This document shows, one piece after another, positions 15,469-24,282 of a DNA stretch of 64,000 bases. Origin of the DNA: Paracoccaceae bacterium (GTDB lineage: Bacteria; Pseudomonadota; Alphaproteobacteria; Rhodobacterales; Rhodobacteraceae); NCBI GenBank assembly GCA_027489355.1, contig JAIXZY010000079.1, positions 62,001 through 126,000 on the forward strand. The letters run 5' to 3'. The number at the start of each line of letters is the position of its first letter. Position 1 is the stretch's first letter. The notes beneath the pieces were generated by a model. That model had not been told where the DNA came from. It searched no databases and saw only the letters and a program-made list of their open reading frames with translations. The translations under genes were made by a program, and so were the position numbers.

Positions 15469-16248
15469 ATGGTTGATGACACGTCCGGCACGCTCGCCGC
15501 CACGGGAGACAACATGGTGTCGCTTAACAATTCGGCTTTGCCAGGCTGGACGCCTTTGCCACAGGTCGTTGCACGCCGTCTGCAGAAGATGATTCTGGAC
15601 GGAGAGTTGCGCGCCGGGGACGCGATACCCTCGCAGCGCCTGCTGGCGGAACAGTTCAATGTCAGCCGTGCATCGCTGCGCGAGGCGCTGCTGACGCTGG
15701 AGACGCTGGGCCTGGTGAAGACCGAACCGGGTCGGGGCACCTTTGTCACCGCCGGGCGCCCGGATCCGGCAGCGGCGTTGAAGTGGCGCTATTCGGACAG
15801 CTATTCCATGCAGGACGTCTTCGAGACGCGTCACATGCTGGAGGGCCGCATCGTGATGGCCGCGGCTGCGGTCATGGACCAGGCGGCGCTGGCCGAGCTG
15901 GCGGATGCTACGGACGAGATGGAGCGTTGCTGGGAAGCCGGGGACTTGCTGGCGAACGTCGAGGCCGACCTGCGCTTTCACCGCACCATCGCCGCGTCCT
16001 GTCCGAACCGGATGCTGCAATCGGTTTACGAGACGGTTCAGGGCCTCCTGACCGAGACGCAGCGCCAACCGATCCCGCGGACCAACCCGACCCGGATGCG
16101 GGCCTCGCTGTCTGAACACCGGGAGGTCATCGCGGCGCTGTCCCGGCGGGATGGTCCTTCGGCCTGCGAGGCGATGCGGCGGCACATCGCCAACACTGCC
16201 GCCTGCGCCGACATCCGACTGCAGGATGGCGGGCCGACGACGGGATGA
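15469..16248 (+). CDS. GntR-family regulator, FadR/FCD subfamily
   Basis: This 259-residue regulator has a winged HTH (AIPSQRLLAEQFNVSRASLREALLTLETLGLV, about residues 45-76) followed by an all-helical FCD ligand domain (LRFHRTIAAS, SLSEHREVIAAL, MRRHIANT, which hold the usual metal-binding histidines). It diverges from the ABC/PLP/hydantoinase operon and probably represses it through the 15401-15424 palindrome, with the imported substrate or a breakdown product as inducer. Start ATG 15469 follows AAGG. A second in-frame ATG at 15514 is possible. Confidence 0.9.
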   Translation: MVDDTSGTLAATGDNMVSLNNSALPGWTPLPQVVARRLQKMILDGELRAGDAIPSQRLLAEQFNVSRASLREALLTLETLGLVKTEPGRGTFVTAGRPDPAAALKWRYSDSYSMQDVFETRHMLEGRIVMAAAAVMDQAALAELADATDEMERCWEAGDLLANVEADLRFHRTIAASCPNRMLQSVYETVQGLLTETQRQPIPRTNPTRMRASLSEHREVIAALSRRDGPSACEAMRRHIANTAACADIRLQDGGPTTG

Positions 16249-16450
16249 CCTGTTCTTGCCCGCCCTCCGATTTTCGCTTCGGCAACAAGGCCGCGGCAAC
16301 AGGGCTCCGGCGACGGTCTGACCGGGTTTCCTGCAGGTGAGCGGCTGGCGCAGGCGGCGTTCGTGGCCGTGTGGGTCTTTGACGTCCTCGGCAGGCGGAT
16401 GGTCAAACAGAGCCTGCCGGGACGGGTTAAGGAACGGTAAACGCCCGCGA

Positions 16451-16498
16451 TCAAGACATTGATATCTTGAACTTTTCAGAATATGTCCACCGTGGACA
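16451..16498. terminator. Two hairpins between convergent genes
   Basis: TCAAGA (16451-16456) pairs with TCTTGA (16465-16470). TGTCCAC-C-GTGGACA (16484-16498) is a tight dyad just before the stop of the 16508 gene. The 16249-16507 gap holds no gene. The second dyad recurs almost exactly at 54683-54697. Confidence 0.45.
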
Positions 16499-16507
16499 CT
16501 TCTGCGG

Positions 16508-17559
16508 TCAGGCCCAGATATCCCCCATCGTGTAGCCGTTCGGCAGCGGGTCCTCGGGGTCAAGGACGAGGGTATTGAACCCATAGATCCAGCTTCTCCC
16601 CGAGATCGTCGGGACGACAGCGTCGCGGTCCCCGACTGTCGCCCTCTCCACCAGCCGCCCGGTGAAGACCGTCCCCAGGATCCCCTGATGCCGGAAGTCC
16701 CGCTCCAGCGGCAGTTCCCCCTTGGCATGCAGGACCGCCATCTTCGCGCAGGTCCCCGTCCCGCAGGGACAGCGGTCCAGCGCCCCGGTCCAGGTGGAAG
16801 GGTCGTCCCAGGAGAAGGGACCGGTCGCCATCGTGACAGCGTTCTTCCAGTCGACCTGGGGGTCCTCGCTTGGCCCCGACAACTGCGAGATCGTGATGCC
16901 GACACCGGGGTAATCCGGGTGGGCGACGGGCAACTGCTCGATGGCGGCCTCGCGGATCATCGAGGAGATACGGGCGATCTCACCGCCATGTTCGGGCTTC
17001 AGCTCCAGCCCCTTGAACTGGCGGACGTCGGCGATGACGTAGAACATCCCGCCCCAGCCAACGTCGACCCGGACACGGCCCAGATGCGGCACGTCGATTT
17101 CCGCGTCCAGGTGCGCGGCGAAGGCGGGCACATTGCGGAAGGTCACCGACTTGACCTTGCCGCCCGCACATTCCGCCCGGACCCGGATCAGGCCCGCCGG
17201 GGCTTCCAGCACCAGCTCGGTCACAGGCTCCTGCATCGGGATGATCCCGGTCTCCAACAGCACCGTTGCGACCGAGATCGTGTTTCCCCCGACATCATCG
17301 GGTACTCGATCTGCTCCATGATGATATAGCCCGCCTGCGCCTCGCGGTGGGCGGGCGGGACGAGGAGGTTGCAGCAATGCGCCGGATAGCCCCGCGGTTC
17401 GCGCAGGACGAGCTGGCGGAGCTGGTCGTCGTTGGCCTCCAACCATTTCATCTTGTCGTAGACCGAGGCACCCGGAATATGCCCGACGCCCCCGGTAATC
17501 ACCCGCATCGGGATGCCGGAATGGGTGTCGACGGCGGTGATCATGCGCTTGAAAGTCAT
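16508..17559 (-). pseudogene. Proline racemase-family epimerase/dehydratase, frameshifted
   Basis: The proline racemase superfamily includes 4-hydroxyproline 2-epimerases and trans-3-hydroxyproline dehydratases. The 5' part starts MTFKRMITAVDTHSGIPMRV (ATG 17559) and stays in frame to YPMMSG. The rest (NTISVATVLLETGIIPMQE to the stop at 16508) lies in another frame. The break falls in a run of five C (17286-17290, G on the coding strand), where one more G would restore the family sequence MSGGNTISVATVLLETG. The first catalytic position is Ser, not Cys, while DRCPCGTGTCA keeps the second Cys. The context suggests a hydroxyproline epimerase. It may be a real mutation or a homopolymer sequencing error. 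Confidence 0.8.
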
Positions 17560-17575
17560 TCTCTGGTCCTCGTTC

Positions 17576-17603
17576 GTAGGGTGGGCGATATCGCCCACCC
17601 TAC
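17576..17603. repeat. 28-bp perfect palindrome, REP-like
   Basis: The left arm GTAGGGTGGGCGAT is followed directly by its exact reverse complement. GTAGGGTGGGC...GCCCACCCTAC is the form of REP-type intergenic hairpins in alphaproteobacteria. It lies inside the operon, between the FAD oxidoreductase stop (17612) and the epimerase start (17559), and could attenuate or process the transcript. Confidence 0.65.
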
Positions 17604-17611
17604 CTGATGGG

Positions 17612-18952
17612 TCACTCCCGCCCCGCCCGCCATTCCTTGAACCGCAGGAAGGCATTCGCGCCGAGGGTGGAGAAGGGTTTCGGCGGCAGCTTTACCGGCT
17701 CCGCCTCGGCGGCGAAGTGGCGGGTCACGTCGGTGGTCAGCCCCATCGCCAGCTCGGCCGCGGCGATGCCGGTGAGCGTCGATCGTGCGGTGCCAAGGCC
17801 GTTGCAGACCGTGGCGGCATAGAGGCCCGGCTCCAGCTCACGCGCGATGGAGGTGCCGTTGCGGGTCAGGCAGAGGTGGCCGGCCCAGGTGTATTCCTGT
17901 TTCACGCCTGCAAGCAGGGGGAAGCGGTCGGCGAACTTCCGGGCATGGACGGCGGCGGTGCGACGCAGGGCGGAGTCCGAGGCCTCCATCCTTGGCAGGA
18001 AGCTTGCGCAGGTGCGGGTGATGATGCGGTTGCCGCCAAGGCCGGTGTCGATCCGGCGCATCGTCGTGCCCATCGGGTCCGAGGGCGTGACGCCCCAGCG
18101 CGGCTGGCCGCCGAGTTTCGCCAGCGCGTCGGACGGCAGGTCCACCGTCATCGAGGCGTAGAGGAAGACATGCATCAGCCGGTTTGCCGCGAAGCCGAAA
18201 CTTTCGAGGTGGCCGTTGTTCGCCAGGATCACCGTCCCCGCCGTGACACGTCCCCGGGGCGTGGTCAGGGTCCAGCCGCTGCCCTGCCTGCTGAACGCCG
18301 TGACTGGGGTCTGCTCCCAGATGCCGACTCCGCTCGCGCGCAGCCCCTCGCCAAAGCCGCGTACGAAGCCTGCGGGTTGCAGCATCACCGTGCCGGGCGT
18401 GTAGAGGCCCGAGACGTAGTGGCGGCTGCCCGTCAGCTGGAACATGCCCTGCGCGTCCAGCCGCTCGTTGGGCTCGCCCAGCGAGGTCAGGTGCTCGGCG
18501 TAGCTGCGGTTCAGCGCATCCGCCGTGTCTGACGCCGCTCCGTTCACCTTGCCCACGGGATCGAAGTAGTCGGCCTTGATGCCATAGTCCTGCACCGCCC
18601 CGCGCGCGAAGGCGATGGCCTGGCGGTTCAGCGCGATCATCCCCCGGTCGTCGCCATGGCCTGCGTAGTCGTCCGAGGTCAGCTCGTGTGGGAGGTCGAT
18701 CATGAAGCCGGAGTTCCGGCCCGAGGCGCCCTCGGCCAGGCGCGAGGCCTCCAGCACGGCCACCTTCAGCGTCGGGTCCAGTTCACGCAAGCGACGTGCG
18801 GCGGCAAGGCCCGCGAAGCCGCCGCCGATGATGGCGACGTCAACGATCTGGTCCCCGGGCAGATGAACGGGCGCGGGCTGGCCGGGGAGGATCGCCGACC
18901 AGGCGGCGGGGCCCTTCTGCACGGGCGTTCGGCGGGCGGTGTGGGTGGTCAT
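17612..18952 (-). CDS. FAD-dependent oxidoreductase (DAO family), candidate D-hydroxyproline dehydrogenase
   Basis: This 446-residue flavoprotein has an FAD-binding motif VAIIGGGFAGLAAARRLRE near residues 39-57 and the DAO-family C-terminal region YTWAGHLCLTRNG...NGLGTARSTLTG. The family oxidises secondary or primary amines, for example gamma-glutamylputrescine, sarcosine or D-hydroxyproline. In an operon with a proline-racemase-family gene and a DapA-family deaminase, the best guess is oxidation of cis-4-hydroxy-D-proline to the pyrroline. Its ATG overlaps the preceding gene's stop (ATGA). Confidence 0.75.
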   Translation of the reverse strand: MTTHTARRTPVQKGPAAWSAILPGQPAPVHLPGDQIVDVAIIGGGFAGLAAARRLRELDPTLKVAVLEASRLAEGASGRNSGFMIDLPHELTSDDYAGHGDDRGMIALNRQAIAFARGAVQDYGIKADYFDPVGKVNGAASDTADALNRSYAEHLTSLGEPNERLDAQGMFQLTGSRHYVSGLYTPGTVMLQPAGFVRGFGEGLRASGVGIWEQTPVTAFSRQGSGWTLTTPRGRVTAGTVILANNGHLESFGFAANRLMHVFLYASMTVDLPSDALAKLGGQPRWGVTPSDPMGTTMRRIDTGLGGNRIITRTCASFLPRMEASDSALRRTAAVHARKFADRFPLLAGVKQEYTWAGHLCLTRNGTSIARELEPGLYAATVCNGLGTARSTLTGIAAAELAMGLTTDVTRHFAAEAEPVKLPPKPFSTLGANAFLRFKEWRAGRE

Positions 18953-19713
18953 GTCCTTCCCTTGGTGTCAGTCAGTCCAAGCCGGGCGTGGAACCCGTCA
19001 AGGCCGTGGCGAAGCGCATCCTTGGCGGGGGCCATCGCCGCGCGCAAGGTGGCGTTGAGGCCGCCCTCGGTGGACAGGCTTTTCAGCGCCGCGGCAAGCT
19101 CGCCTTGTTGCGCCCGTTCGGGCAGGTAGCCGCGGATCATCGCGGCGATGTAGGCCTCGGCCTGCGCCGCATCGCCGGTGTGGGCGGCAAGCCAGTCTAT
19201 GGCGGTCAGCAGCTGGTCGAGGATCGGCGAGCAGAGGGCCGAGGCCCCCAGATGGGCGTTCAGCGCAGCCTCGGAGGGTTGCGGCAGGATCAGGTTTCGC
19301 GCGCCGTAGAGGGTGTCGAGGACCGAGGAGGCGGGATAGACCGGAAGCGGGCAGCCGCCCCCGGCAATGGGGGGCAGCGGGATGGTGATCGCGATGTCCG
19401 TCGCCGGGGCGCAGACGGCGCGCAACTTCGAAAGTGGCGCGTCGACCATCACCGAGATGATCGTCTGGTCCGCCCGGAAGGGCAGGCCCGGCAGGACCTC
19501 CCACGCCGTGCGGGCGAGGAGGCAGAGGAAGACCACGTCCGACCCCGTCACCACATCCGGGTTCGGGGCGACGGTCAGGCCCGGCACCTCGGCAGCGAGC
19601 ATGGCCGCCACGTCCGCGTTGCGGGGCGAGACCAGGATCTGGTGATCCTGGCCCTGCAGCCCGCGCACGAGGGCCGTCGTGATCTCTCCGGTGCCGATGA
19701 AGCCGAGCCGCAT
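18949..19713 (-). CDS. Pyrroline-5-carboxylate reductase-like protein (ProC family)
   Basis: This 254-residue Rossmann enzyme begins MRLGFIGTGEITTALVRGL, with the GxGxxT/A dinucleotide loop, and has the ProC-like stretches VVFLCLLARTAWEVLP and ITIPLPPIAGGGCPLPVY. Canonical ProC has a GAxPALV-type region at this place, which here is GGGCPLPVY, so it is a divergent member. In this operon it may reduce a pyrroline intermediate. It overlaps both neighbours by start-stop junctions (TGATG upstream, ATGA downstream). Confidence 0.78.
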   Translation of the reverse strand: MRLGFIGTGEITTALVRGLQGQDHQILVSPRNADVAAMLAAEVPGLTVAPNPDVVTGSDVVFLCLLARTAWEVLPGLPFRADQTIISVMVDAPLSKLRAVCAPATDIAITIPLPPIAGGGCPLPVYPASSVLDTLYGARNLILPQPSEAALNAHLGASALCSPILDQLLTAIDWLAAHTGDAAQAEAYIAAMIRGYLPERAQQGELAAALKSLSTEGGLNATLRAAMAPAKDALRHGLDGFHARLGLTDTKGRT

Positions 19714-21206
19714 CAGTCTACCGCTTCGTCGGCGTCGTCCGCCAGGTCGACCCAGATGGTCTTCACCTGGGTATACTGGTCGTGGGCGTGGATGCCGTTG
19801 TCGCGACCGCCGAAGCCCGATTGCTTGAACCCGCCGAAGGGGGTGGAGATGTCGCCCTCGCCGAAGGAGTTCACGGTGACGGTCCCGGCGCGCAAGGCGC
19901 GGGCACCGCGCAGGGCGCGCTTGACGTTGGAGGTGAAGATACTGGCGGCAAGGCCGTATTCGGTGGCGTTCGCCAGCGCGATGGCCTCGTCGAAGCTGTC
20001 GACGGTGAGGACCGAGAGGACGGGGCCGAAGATTTCCTCCCGCGCCTGTTTCGCATCGCGCGAGACTTCGAGGATCGTGGGTTCGACAAAGCCCTTCTCG
20101 GCCTTGCCGCCGAGAATGACCTTGGGGCCTTTCTCCAGGTAGGAGCAGACCTTCTCGTAATGCCCCTTCGACACCAACGCGCCGACGCGGTTCACCGGGT
20201 CCAGCGGGTCGCCCATCGGCCATTCGCGGGCGTGCGCGACGATGCGCTTGAGCAGTTCTTCCTTCACGCCCTTCTGCACGATCAGGCGGCTGGAAGCCGA
20301 GCAGTTCTCGCCCATGTTCCAGAAGGCCCCGTTGACGATATGGGCGGCCACGCGGTCGAGGTTCTCGGCATCGTCGAGGACTACGGCGGGGTTCTTGCCG
20401 CCCATCTCGAGCGTGACTTCCTTGAGGTTGGACTCGGCGGCATAGCGCAGGAAGCGGCGGCCGGTCTCGGTCGAGCCGGTGAAGGACACCGCGTCGATGT
20501 CCATGTGGCGGCCGATGGGCTCGCCCACGTCGGGACCGGTGCCGGGGATGACGTTGAAGACGCCTGCCGGGATGCCCGCTTCCATCGCCAGTTCGGCCAT
20601 CCGCAGCGTGGTGAGCGGGGTTTCCTCGGCCGGTTTGACGATGACCGAGCAGCCTGCGGCGAGTGCGGGGCCGATCTTCCAGGCGAGCATGAGGAGCGGG
20701 AAGTTCCACGGCAGGACCAGGCCCACGACGCCCACCGGCTCCCGCACGATCATGGCGATGTGGTTGTCGGAGGCCGGGGAGACCTGGTCGTATATCTTGT
20801 CGATCAGCTCGGCGTGCCAGGTGAGGCAGTTGATCGTTTCGGGGACGTCGACCTGTTCGCAGTCGTAGATAGTCTTGCCGCTGTCGAGCGACTCCAGCAC
20901 CGCCAACTCGCGGGCGTTGCGCTTGACCAGCTTGGCGAGCTTGATCAGCACCTCCTTCCGTTCCTTCGGATGCAGGCGCGACCAGCGGCCGTCCTCGAAG
21001 GCGTCGCGGGCTTTCTGCACGGCGAGGTCCACATCCTCGGGTCCGCAGGCGGCGACCTTGGCCAGCACGTCCCCGGTGGCGGGGTTCACAGTGTCGAAGG
21101 TCTTGCCGCTGATCGCGGGGCGGAAATGGCCGTCGATGAAGGCGGTCGTGGGGAAGGACAGACCTGCGGCGATGGCCTTGTATTCTTCGGTGGTCAGGAG
21201 GCTCAT
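19713..21206 (-). CDS. NAD(P)-dependent aldehyde dehydrogenase
   Basis: This 497-residue ALDH has a nucleotide loop GSTETGRR, general base in LEMGGKNP and catalytic Cys in FWNMGENCSASSR. PuuC-like ALDHs act on gamma-aminobutyraldehyde-type substrates. In hydroxyproline operons the ALDH oxidises alpha-ketoglutarate semialdehyde to alpha-ketoglutarate, the likely job here. Start ATG 21206 has GGAG 7 bases upstream and is preferred over a codon at 21221 that overlaps the previous gene. Confidence 0.88.
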   Translation of the reverse strand: MSLLTTEEYKAIAAGLSFPTTAFIDGHFRPAISGKTFDTVNPATGDVLAKVAACGPEDVDLAVQKARDAFEDGRWSRLHPKERKEVLIKLAKLVKRNARELAVLESLDSGKTIYDCEQVDVPETINCLTWHAELIDKIYDQVSPASDNHIAMIVREPVGVVGLVLPWNFPLLMLAWKIGPALAAGCSVIVKPAEETPLTTLRMAELAMEAGIPAGVFNVIPGTGPDVGEPIGRHMDIDAVSFTGSTETGRRFLRYAAESNLKEVTLEMGGKNPAVVLDDAENLDRVAAHIVNGAFWNMGENCSASSRLIVQKGVKEELLKRIVAHAREWPMGDPLDPVNRVGALVSKGHYEKVCSYLEKGPKVILGGKAEKGFVEPTILEVSRDAKQAREEIFGPVLSVLTVDSFDEAIALANATEYGLAASIFTSNVKRALRGARALRAGTVTVNSFGEGDISTPFGGFKQSGFGGRDNGIHAHDQYTQVKTIWVDLADDADEAVD

Positions 21207-21210
21207 CGGT

Positions 21211-22113
21211 TCACTCCGCAACGATCTGGGCGATGGTGGTTTTCAACACGCGCACAGTCTGTTCCAGCTGGCGCTTGTCGTCCTTGTTCAGGGGCTTCAA
21301 GGGCGGGCGCGGGGGACCGGCGTATTGGCCCATCATCTCGCAGCCGTGCTTGATGCACTGGATGAACTTGCCGCCCTGTTCGAGGACGCGCATCAAGGGC
21401 ATCAGCGCCGACATGATCCGGCGGCCCTTGTCGAAGTTGCCCTCGACGGCGCAGGCCTTGTAGAGGGCGATATGCTCGCCCGGCAGGAAGTTCGACCCGC
21501 CGCAGACCCAGCTGCGCGCGCCCCAGGCGAAGAACTCAAGCGCCTGGTCGTCCATGCCGCAGGACATCTGGATATGCGGGTAGTCGCGGGCCAGAAGGTG
21601 CACGCGGTTGATGTCGCCCGAGCTTTCCTTGATGGCGCAGAAGTTGCGGCTGCGGCCCACGCGGTCCAGGAACTCCTCGCCCATGTTGATGCCCATCCGG
21701 CCGGGGTAGTTGTAGAGCATGATCGGCAGGTCGGCGGCGCGGTCGATGGCCAGCGCGTTCAGCGCGTTCTCGCGTTCGGTGGGGACCGAATAGGGCGGCG
21801 AGCCGACGAGGATCGAATCCGCCCCGATCTTTGCGGCGTGTTCGGCCATCGACTGGCTGTCCTCCAGCCGGATCGCAACGGTGCCGACCATCAGATGCGT
21901 GCGGCCCTTGGTGACCTCGCGCGCGAGCGTTGCCATCTCGCGGCGTTCGTCCATCGACTGCGCATAGTATTCGCCGGTGGACCCGCCGTTGATGATCCCG
22001 TGGACCCCGGCGGCCATGAGGCTTTCCAGATGCGCGACAAAGGCGTCGCGGTCGATCGACCCGTCCTCACGGTGCGGGGTGATGGCGGGCGTGTAGATGC
22101 CTTCGAATCTCAT
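21211..22113 (-). CDS. Dihydrodipicolinate synthase-family lyase, candidate pyrroline-4-hydroxy-2-carboxylate deaminase
   Basis: This 300-residue TIM-barrel class I lyase has the DapA features GGSTGEYY, the catalytic Tyr in YNYPGRMG and the Schiff-base Lys in CAIKESSGD. Housekeeping DapA would not sit in a catabolic operon. Hydroxyproline pathways use a DapA paralogue to deaminate the pyrroline intermediate to alpha-ketoglutarate semialdehyde. Its ATG (22113) overlaps the regulator's stop as ATGA, and an ALDH follows, which fits that pathway order. Confidence 0.82.
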   Translation of the reverse strand: MRFEGIYTPAITPHREDGSIDRDAFVAHLESLMAAGVHGIINGGSTGEYYAQSMDERREMATLAREVTKGRTHLMVGTVAIRLEDSQSMAEHAAKIGADSILVGSPPYSVPTERENALNALAIDRAADLPIMLYNYPGRMGINMGEEFLDRVGRSRNFCAIKESSGDINRVHLLARDYPHIQMSCGMDDQALEFFAWGARSWVCGGSNFLPGEHIALYKACAVEGNFDKGRRIMSALMPLMRVLEQGGKFIQCIKHGCEMMGQYAGPPRPPLKPLNKDDKRQLEQTVRVLKTTIAQIVAE

Positions 22114-22832
22114 GAGGCTCCTCGTGTCTCGGCAACCCCGGGCGCGCGGCCAAGGGGGATGGTGATGCTTTCGGGGGTGACGAAGCTTTCGATCTGGGCG
22201 CGGCTGAGTTCCCAATGCGCGACGGCCAGGTCGGCGGCGGCGTCGGCGTCGCCGGCTTCGATCAGGGCGATGAACTGGTCATGCTGGTCCGCGGCCAGCT
22301 CGCGCTGGGGTGCAAGGTGCAACTTGCGCGGGTTGTAGAAGGTCATCCCGATCCGGGTATGGTCGATCAGCAACCGGCGCAGCGAGGGCGTCAGGTATTC
22401 GTTGTCGGCCATCTCGCCGATGATCGAATGGAAGCGCTCGTTGCCCAGAGCGCGTTCCGCCGCGTCGCCGTTCTTGATGGCTTGCCGGAAGGCCCACTGC
22501 GATTCCTTCAGCTTCGCGATCTGGGCCGGGGTGGCATTTTCCGCCGCCAGCCGCGTGGTCGCGGCATAGATCATCGGGGCCGCCACGAAGAAATTCCGCA
22601 TCGTCTTGTGCGTCATCGGCGCGACCTGCGCGCCGCGGTTTTCGTGCAGGACCAGATAGCCCTCGCCCGCAAGCTGGCGCAGCACCTCGCGCAGCGGGGG
22701 GCGGGAAATGCCGTAGATTTCAGCAAGTTCCGTCTCGTCCAAATAGACGCCCGGCTCCAATGCCTCGGTCAGGACCTTGCGGCGCAAGTCCTCGATGCAC
22801 TGGGTCTTCCTGCTGCGGGAATCGGTGTCCAC
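22110..22832 (-). CDS. GntR-family regulator, FCD subfamily
   Basis: This 240-residue regulator has a winged HTH (YLDETELAEIYGISRPPLREVLRQLAGEGYLV, about residues 30-61) and an FCD-type helical domain (NERFHSIIGEMADN, DQHDQFIALIEAGD). It begins with GTG at 22832, preceded by AGGAGA with a 6-base spacer. It is the first gene of the 22832-16508 catabolic operon and probably autoregulates it from sites at 22882-22915. The inducer is presumably hydroxyproline or a derivative. Confidence 0.88.
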   Translation of the reverse strand: MDTDSRSRKTQCIEDLRRKVLTEALEPGVYLDETELAEIYGISRPPLREVLRQLAGEGYLVLHENRGAQVAPMTHKTMRNFFVAAPMIYAATTRLAAENATPAQIAKLKESQWAFRQAIKNGDAAERALGNERFHSIIGEMADNEYLTPSLRRLLIDHTRIGMTFYNPRKLHLAPQRELAADQHDQFIALIEAGDADAAADLAVAHWELSRAQIESFVTPESITIPLGRAPGVAETRGAS

Positions 22833-22881
22833 GGAATGTCTCCTGCCTGACTGGGTGGGATGAATCAGGGGGTTCGATCAG

Positions 22882-22915
22882 TTGTAGCCTTTAAGAATAC
22901 AATTTGTCTACAGAT
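22882..22915. promoter_or_regulatory. Candidate GntR operator(s) upstream of the hydroxyproline operon
   Basis: ATTTGTCTACAGAT (22902-22915) is a near palindrome (ATxTGT-CT-ACAxAT), resembling FCD-type GntR sites. TTGTA (22882-22886) and TACAA (22898-22902) form a second, wider inverted repeat. They lie 50-80 bases upstream of the GTG start in an AT-rich patch. The rest of 22833-23088 shows nothing clear. Confidence 0.4.
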
Positions 22916-23088
22916 AACTTTGATGGTGCTGCCAGACCCGGCGCAACAGATCGCGTCGGGCGATGGAGGCGGTGCGGCTTCGTCCGACGACCACGCGGCT
23001 GTCGAACGGTTGCCGCGACCATTTTACAGATCGCAGGGGTAAAAGTCCGGGGCGAGCGGCCTTCCGGCTGCTTCGGCCTGACGTCGCG

Positions 23089-24282
23089 CTAGGCCGACGT
23101 CTTCGGCAGGAACCAGGTGACCAGTCCGACGACCGGCAGGAAGGAACACAGGACGTACACCTCGTGAAGTCCGATCCGGTCGGCCAGCGCGCCCAGAAGG
23201 GCGGCGGCCAGCCCCCCGAGAGCGAAGTTCAGCCCGTAGAAAACCCCGCCGATCAGCCCGATACGGCCTGGCATCAACTCCATCGCGTAGAGCATGATCG
23301 ATGCGAAGGCACTTGCCATGATCAGGTTGATGGCCACGGTCAATGCAACGGTTCCGCCCAGTCCGACATGCGGAAGGGCCAGCGTCAGCGGCAGGGGGCC
23401 GAGAATCGAGATCCAGATGATGCGGTGCCGCCCGATCCGGTCTCCTACCATCCCGCCCAGCAGCACACCGATCGCCGACGAGATGAAGGTCACGAAGAGC
23501 AGGACCTGGGATTGCGGAATCGAGACGCCAAAGGTCTCGATCACGTAGAAGGTGTAGAAGGACCGGAAGCTTTCCTGGTAGGCCAGCTTCGAGGTCATCA
23601 ACACGACCAGGATCGCCAGGCCCAACCTGACTTGTCCCGGCGTCAGGGATATGGAGGCGCGCGACCGTGCGGCCTTGGCCGCGGTGTGGAAGGCGTCGCG
23701 CAGGCGGTCGTGCTGGGCCGCGATGCGGGCGAGAAGCAGCATTGCGACGATCGGGGCGATGGCAAATCCGGCAAGGCTTGTCTGCCCCAGGGGGACGATG
23801 ATCAGAGCCGCCGCAAGCGGGGCCACTGCGCCCCCGACCTGGCCGCCGACCTGGAAGATCCCTTGCGCCAGACCGGCACGGCCATGAGCGGCATAGCGCG
23901 CCATCCGCGTCGCCTCGGGGTGGAAGATCGAGGATCCGATGCCGATGCAGGCCACCGAGGCCAGAATCATCCCGTAGCTGGGCGCGAAGGCCAGGGACGT
24001 GATGCCGGCCAGTGTGAAACCCATTCCGACCGCCGAGGAATAGGGCAGCGGGTGCTTGTCGGTGTATAGCCCGACGATGGGCTGAAACAGCGATCCGGCG
24101 ATCTGGAAGGTGAGGGTGATCATCCCGATCTGCACCAGGTCCAGCGCAAACTCGGCCCGCAGGATCGGGTAGATCGCCGGGATCAGAGCCTGGATGAGGT
24201 CGTTCAGAAGATGCGAAAGCCCGAGGATCACCAGAAGCGTCAGGAATGTCGTGCCTTGCGGACGGTCGGTCATCGTGGTCAT
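23089..24282 (-). CDS. MFS transporter, fosmidomycin-resistance (Fsr)-like
   Basis: This 397-residue carrier has about 12 membrane spans. The N-terminal LLVILGLSHLLNDLIQALIPAIYPIL matches the Fsr family, and loop motifs GLYTDKHP and GDRIGRHR are MFS motif A variants. ATG 24282 has GGGAG 8 bases upstream and is preferred over 24288. It diverges from arsA and flanks the arsenic genes. It may be an arsenical or arsenite exporter in place of ArsB/Acr3, but the sequence alone does not show that. Other drug or sugar substrates are possible. Confidence 0.82.
   Translation of the reverse strand: MTTMTDRPQGTTFLTLLVILGLSHLLNDLIQALIPAIYPILRAEFALDLVQIGMITLTFQIAGSLFQPIVGLYTDKHPLPYSSAVGMGFTLAGITSLAFAPSYGMILASVACIGIGSSIFHPEATRMARYAAHGRAGLAQGIFQVGGQVGGAVAPLAAALIIVPLGQTSLAGFAIAPIVAMLLLARIAAQHDRLRDAFHTAAKAARSRASISLTPGQVRLGLAILVVLMTSKLAYQESFRSFYTFYVIETFGVSIPQSQVLLFVTFISSAIGVLLGGMVGDRIGRHRIIWISILGPLPLTLALPHVGLGGTVALTVAINLIMASAFASIMLYAMELMPGRIGLIGGVFYGLNFALGGLAAALLGALADRIGLHEVYVLCSFLPVVGLVTWFLPKTSA

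Noticed and set aside
22860..23042. 60-codon plus-strand frame in the GntR/MFS gap
   Set aside because: No ribosome site, no family, and it covers the probable operator region.
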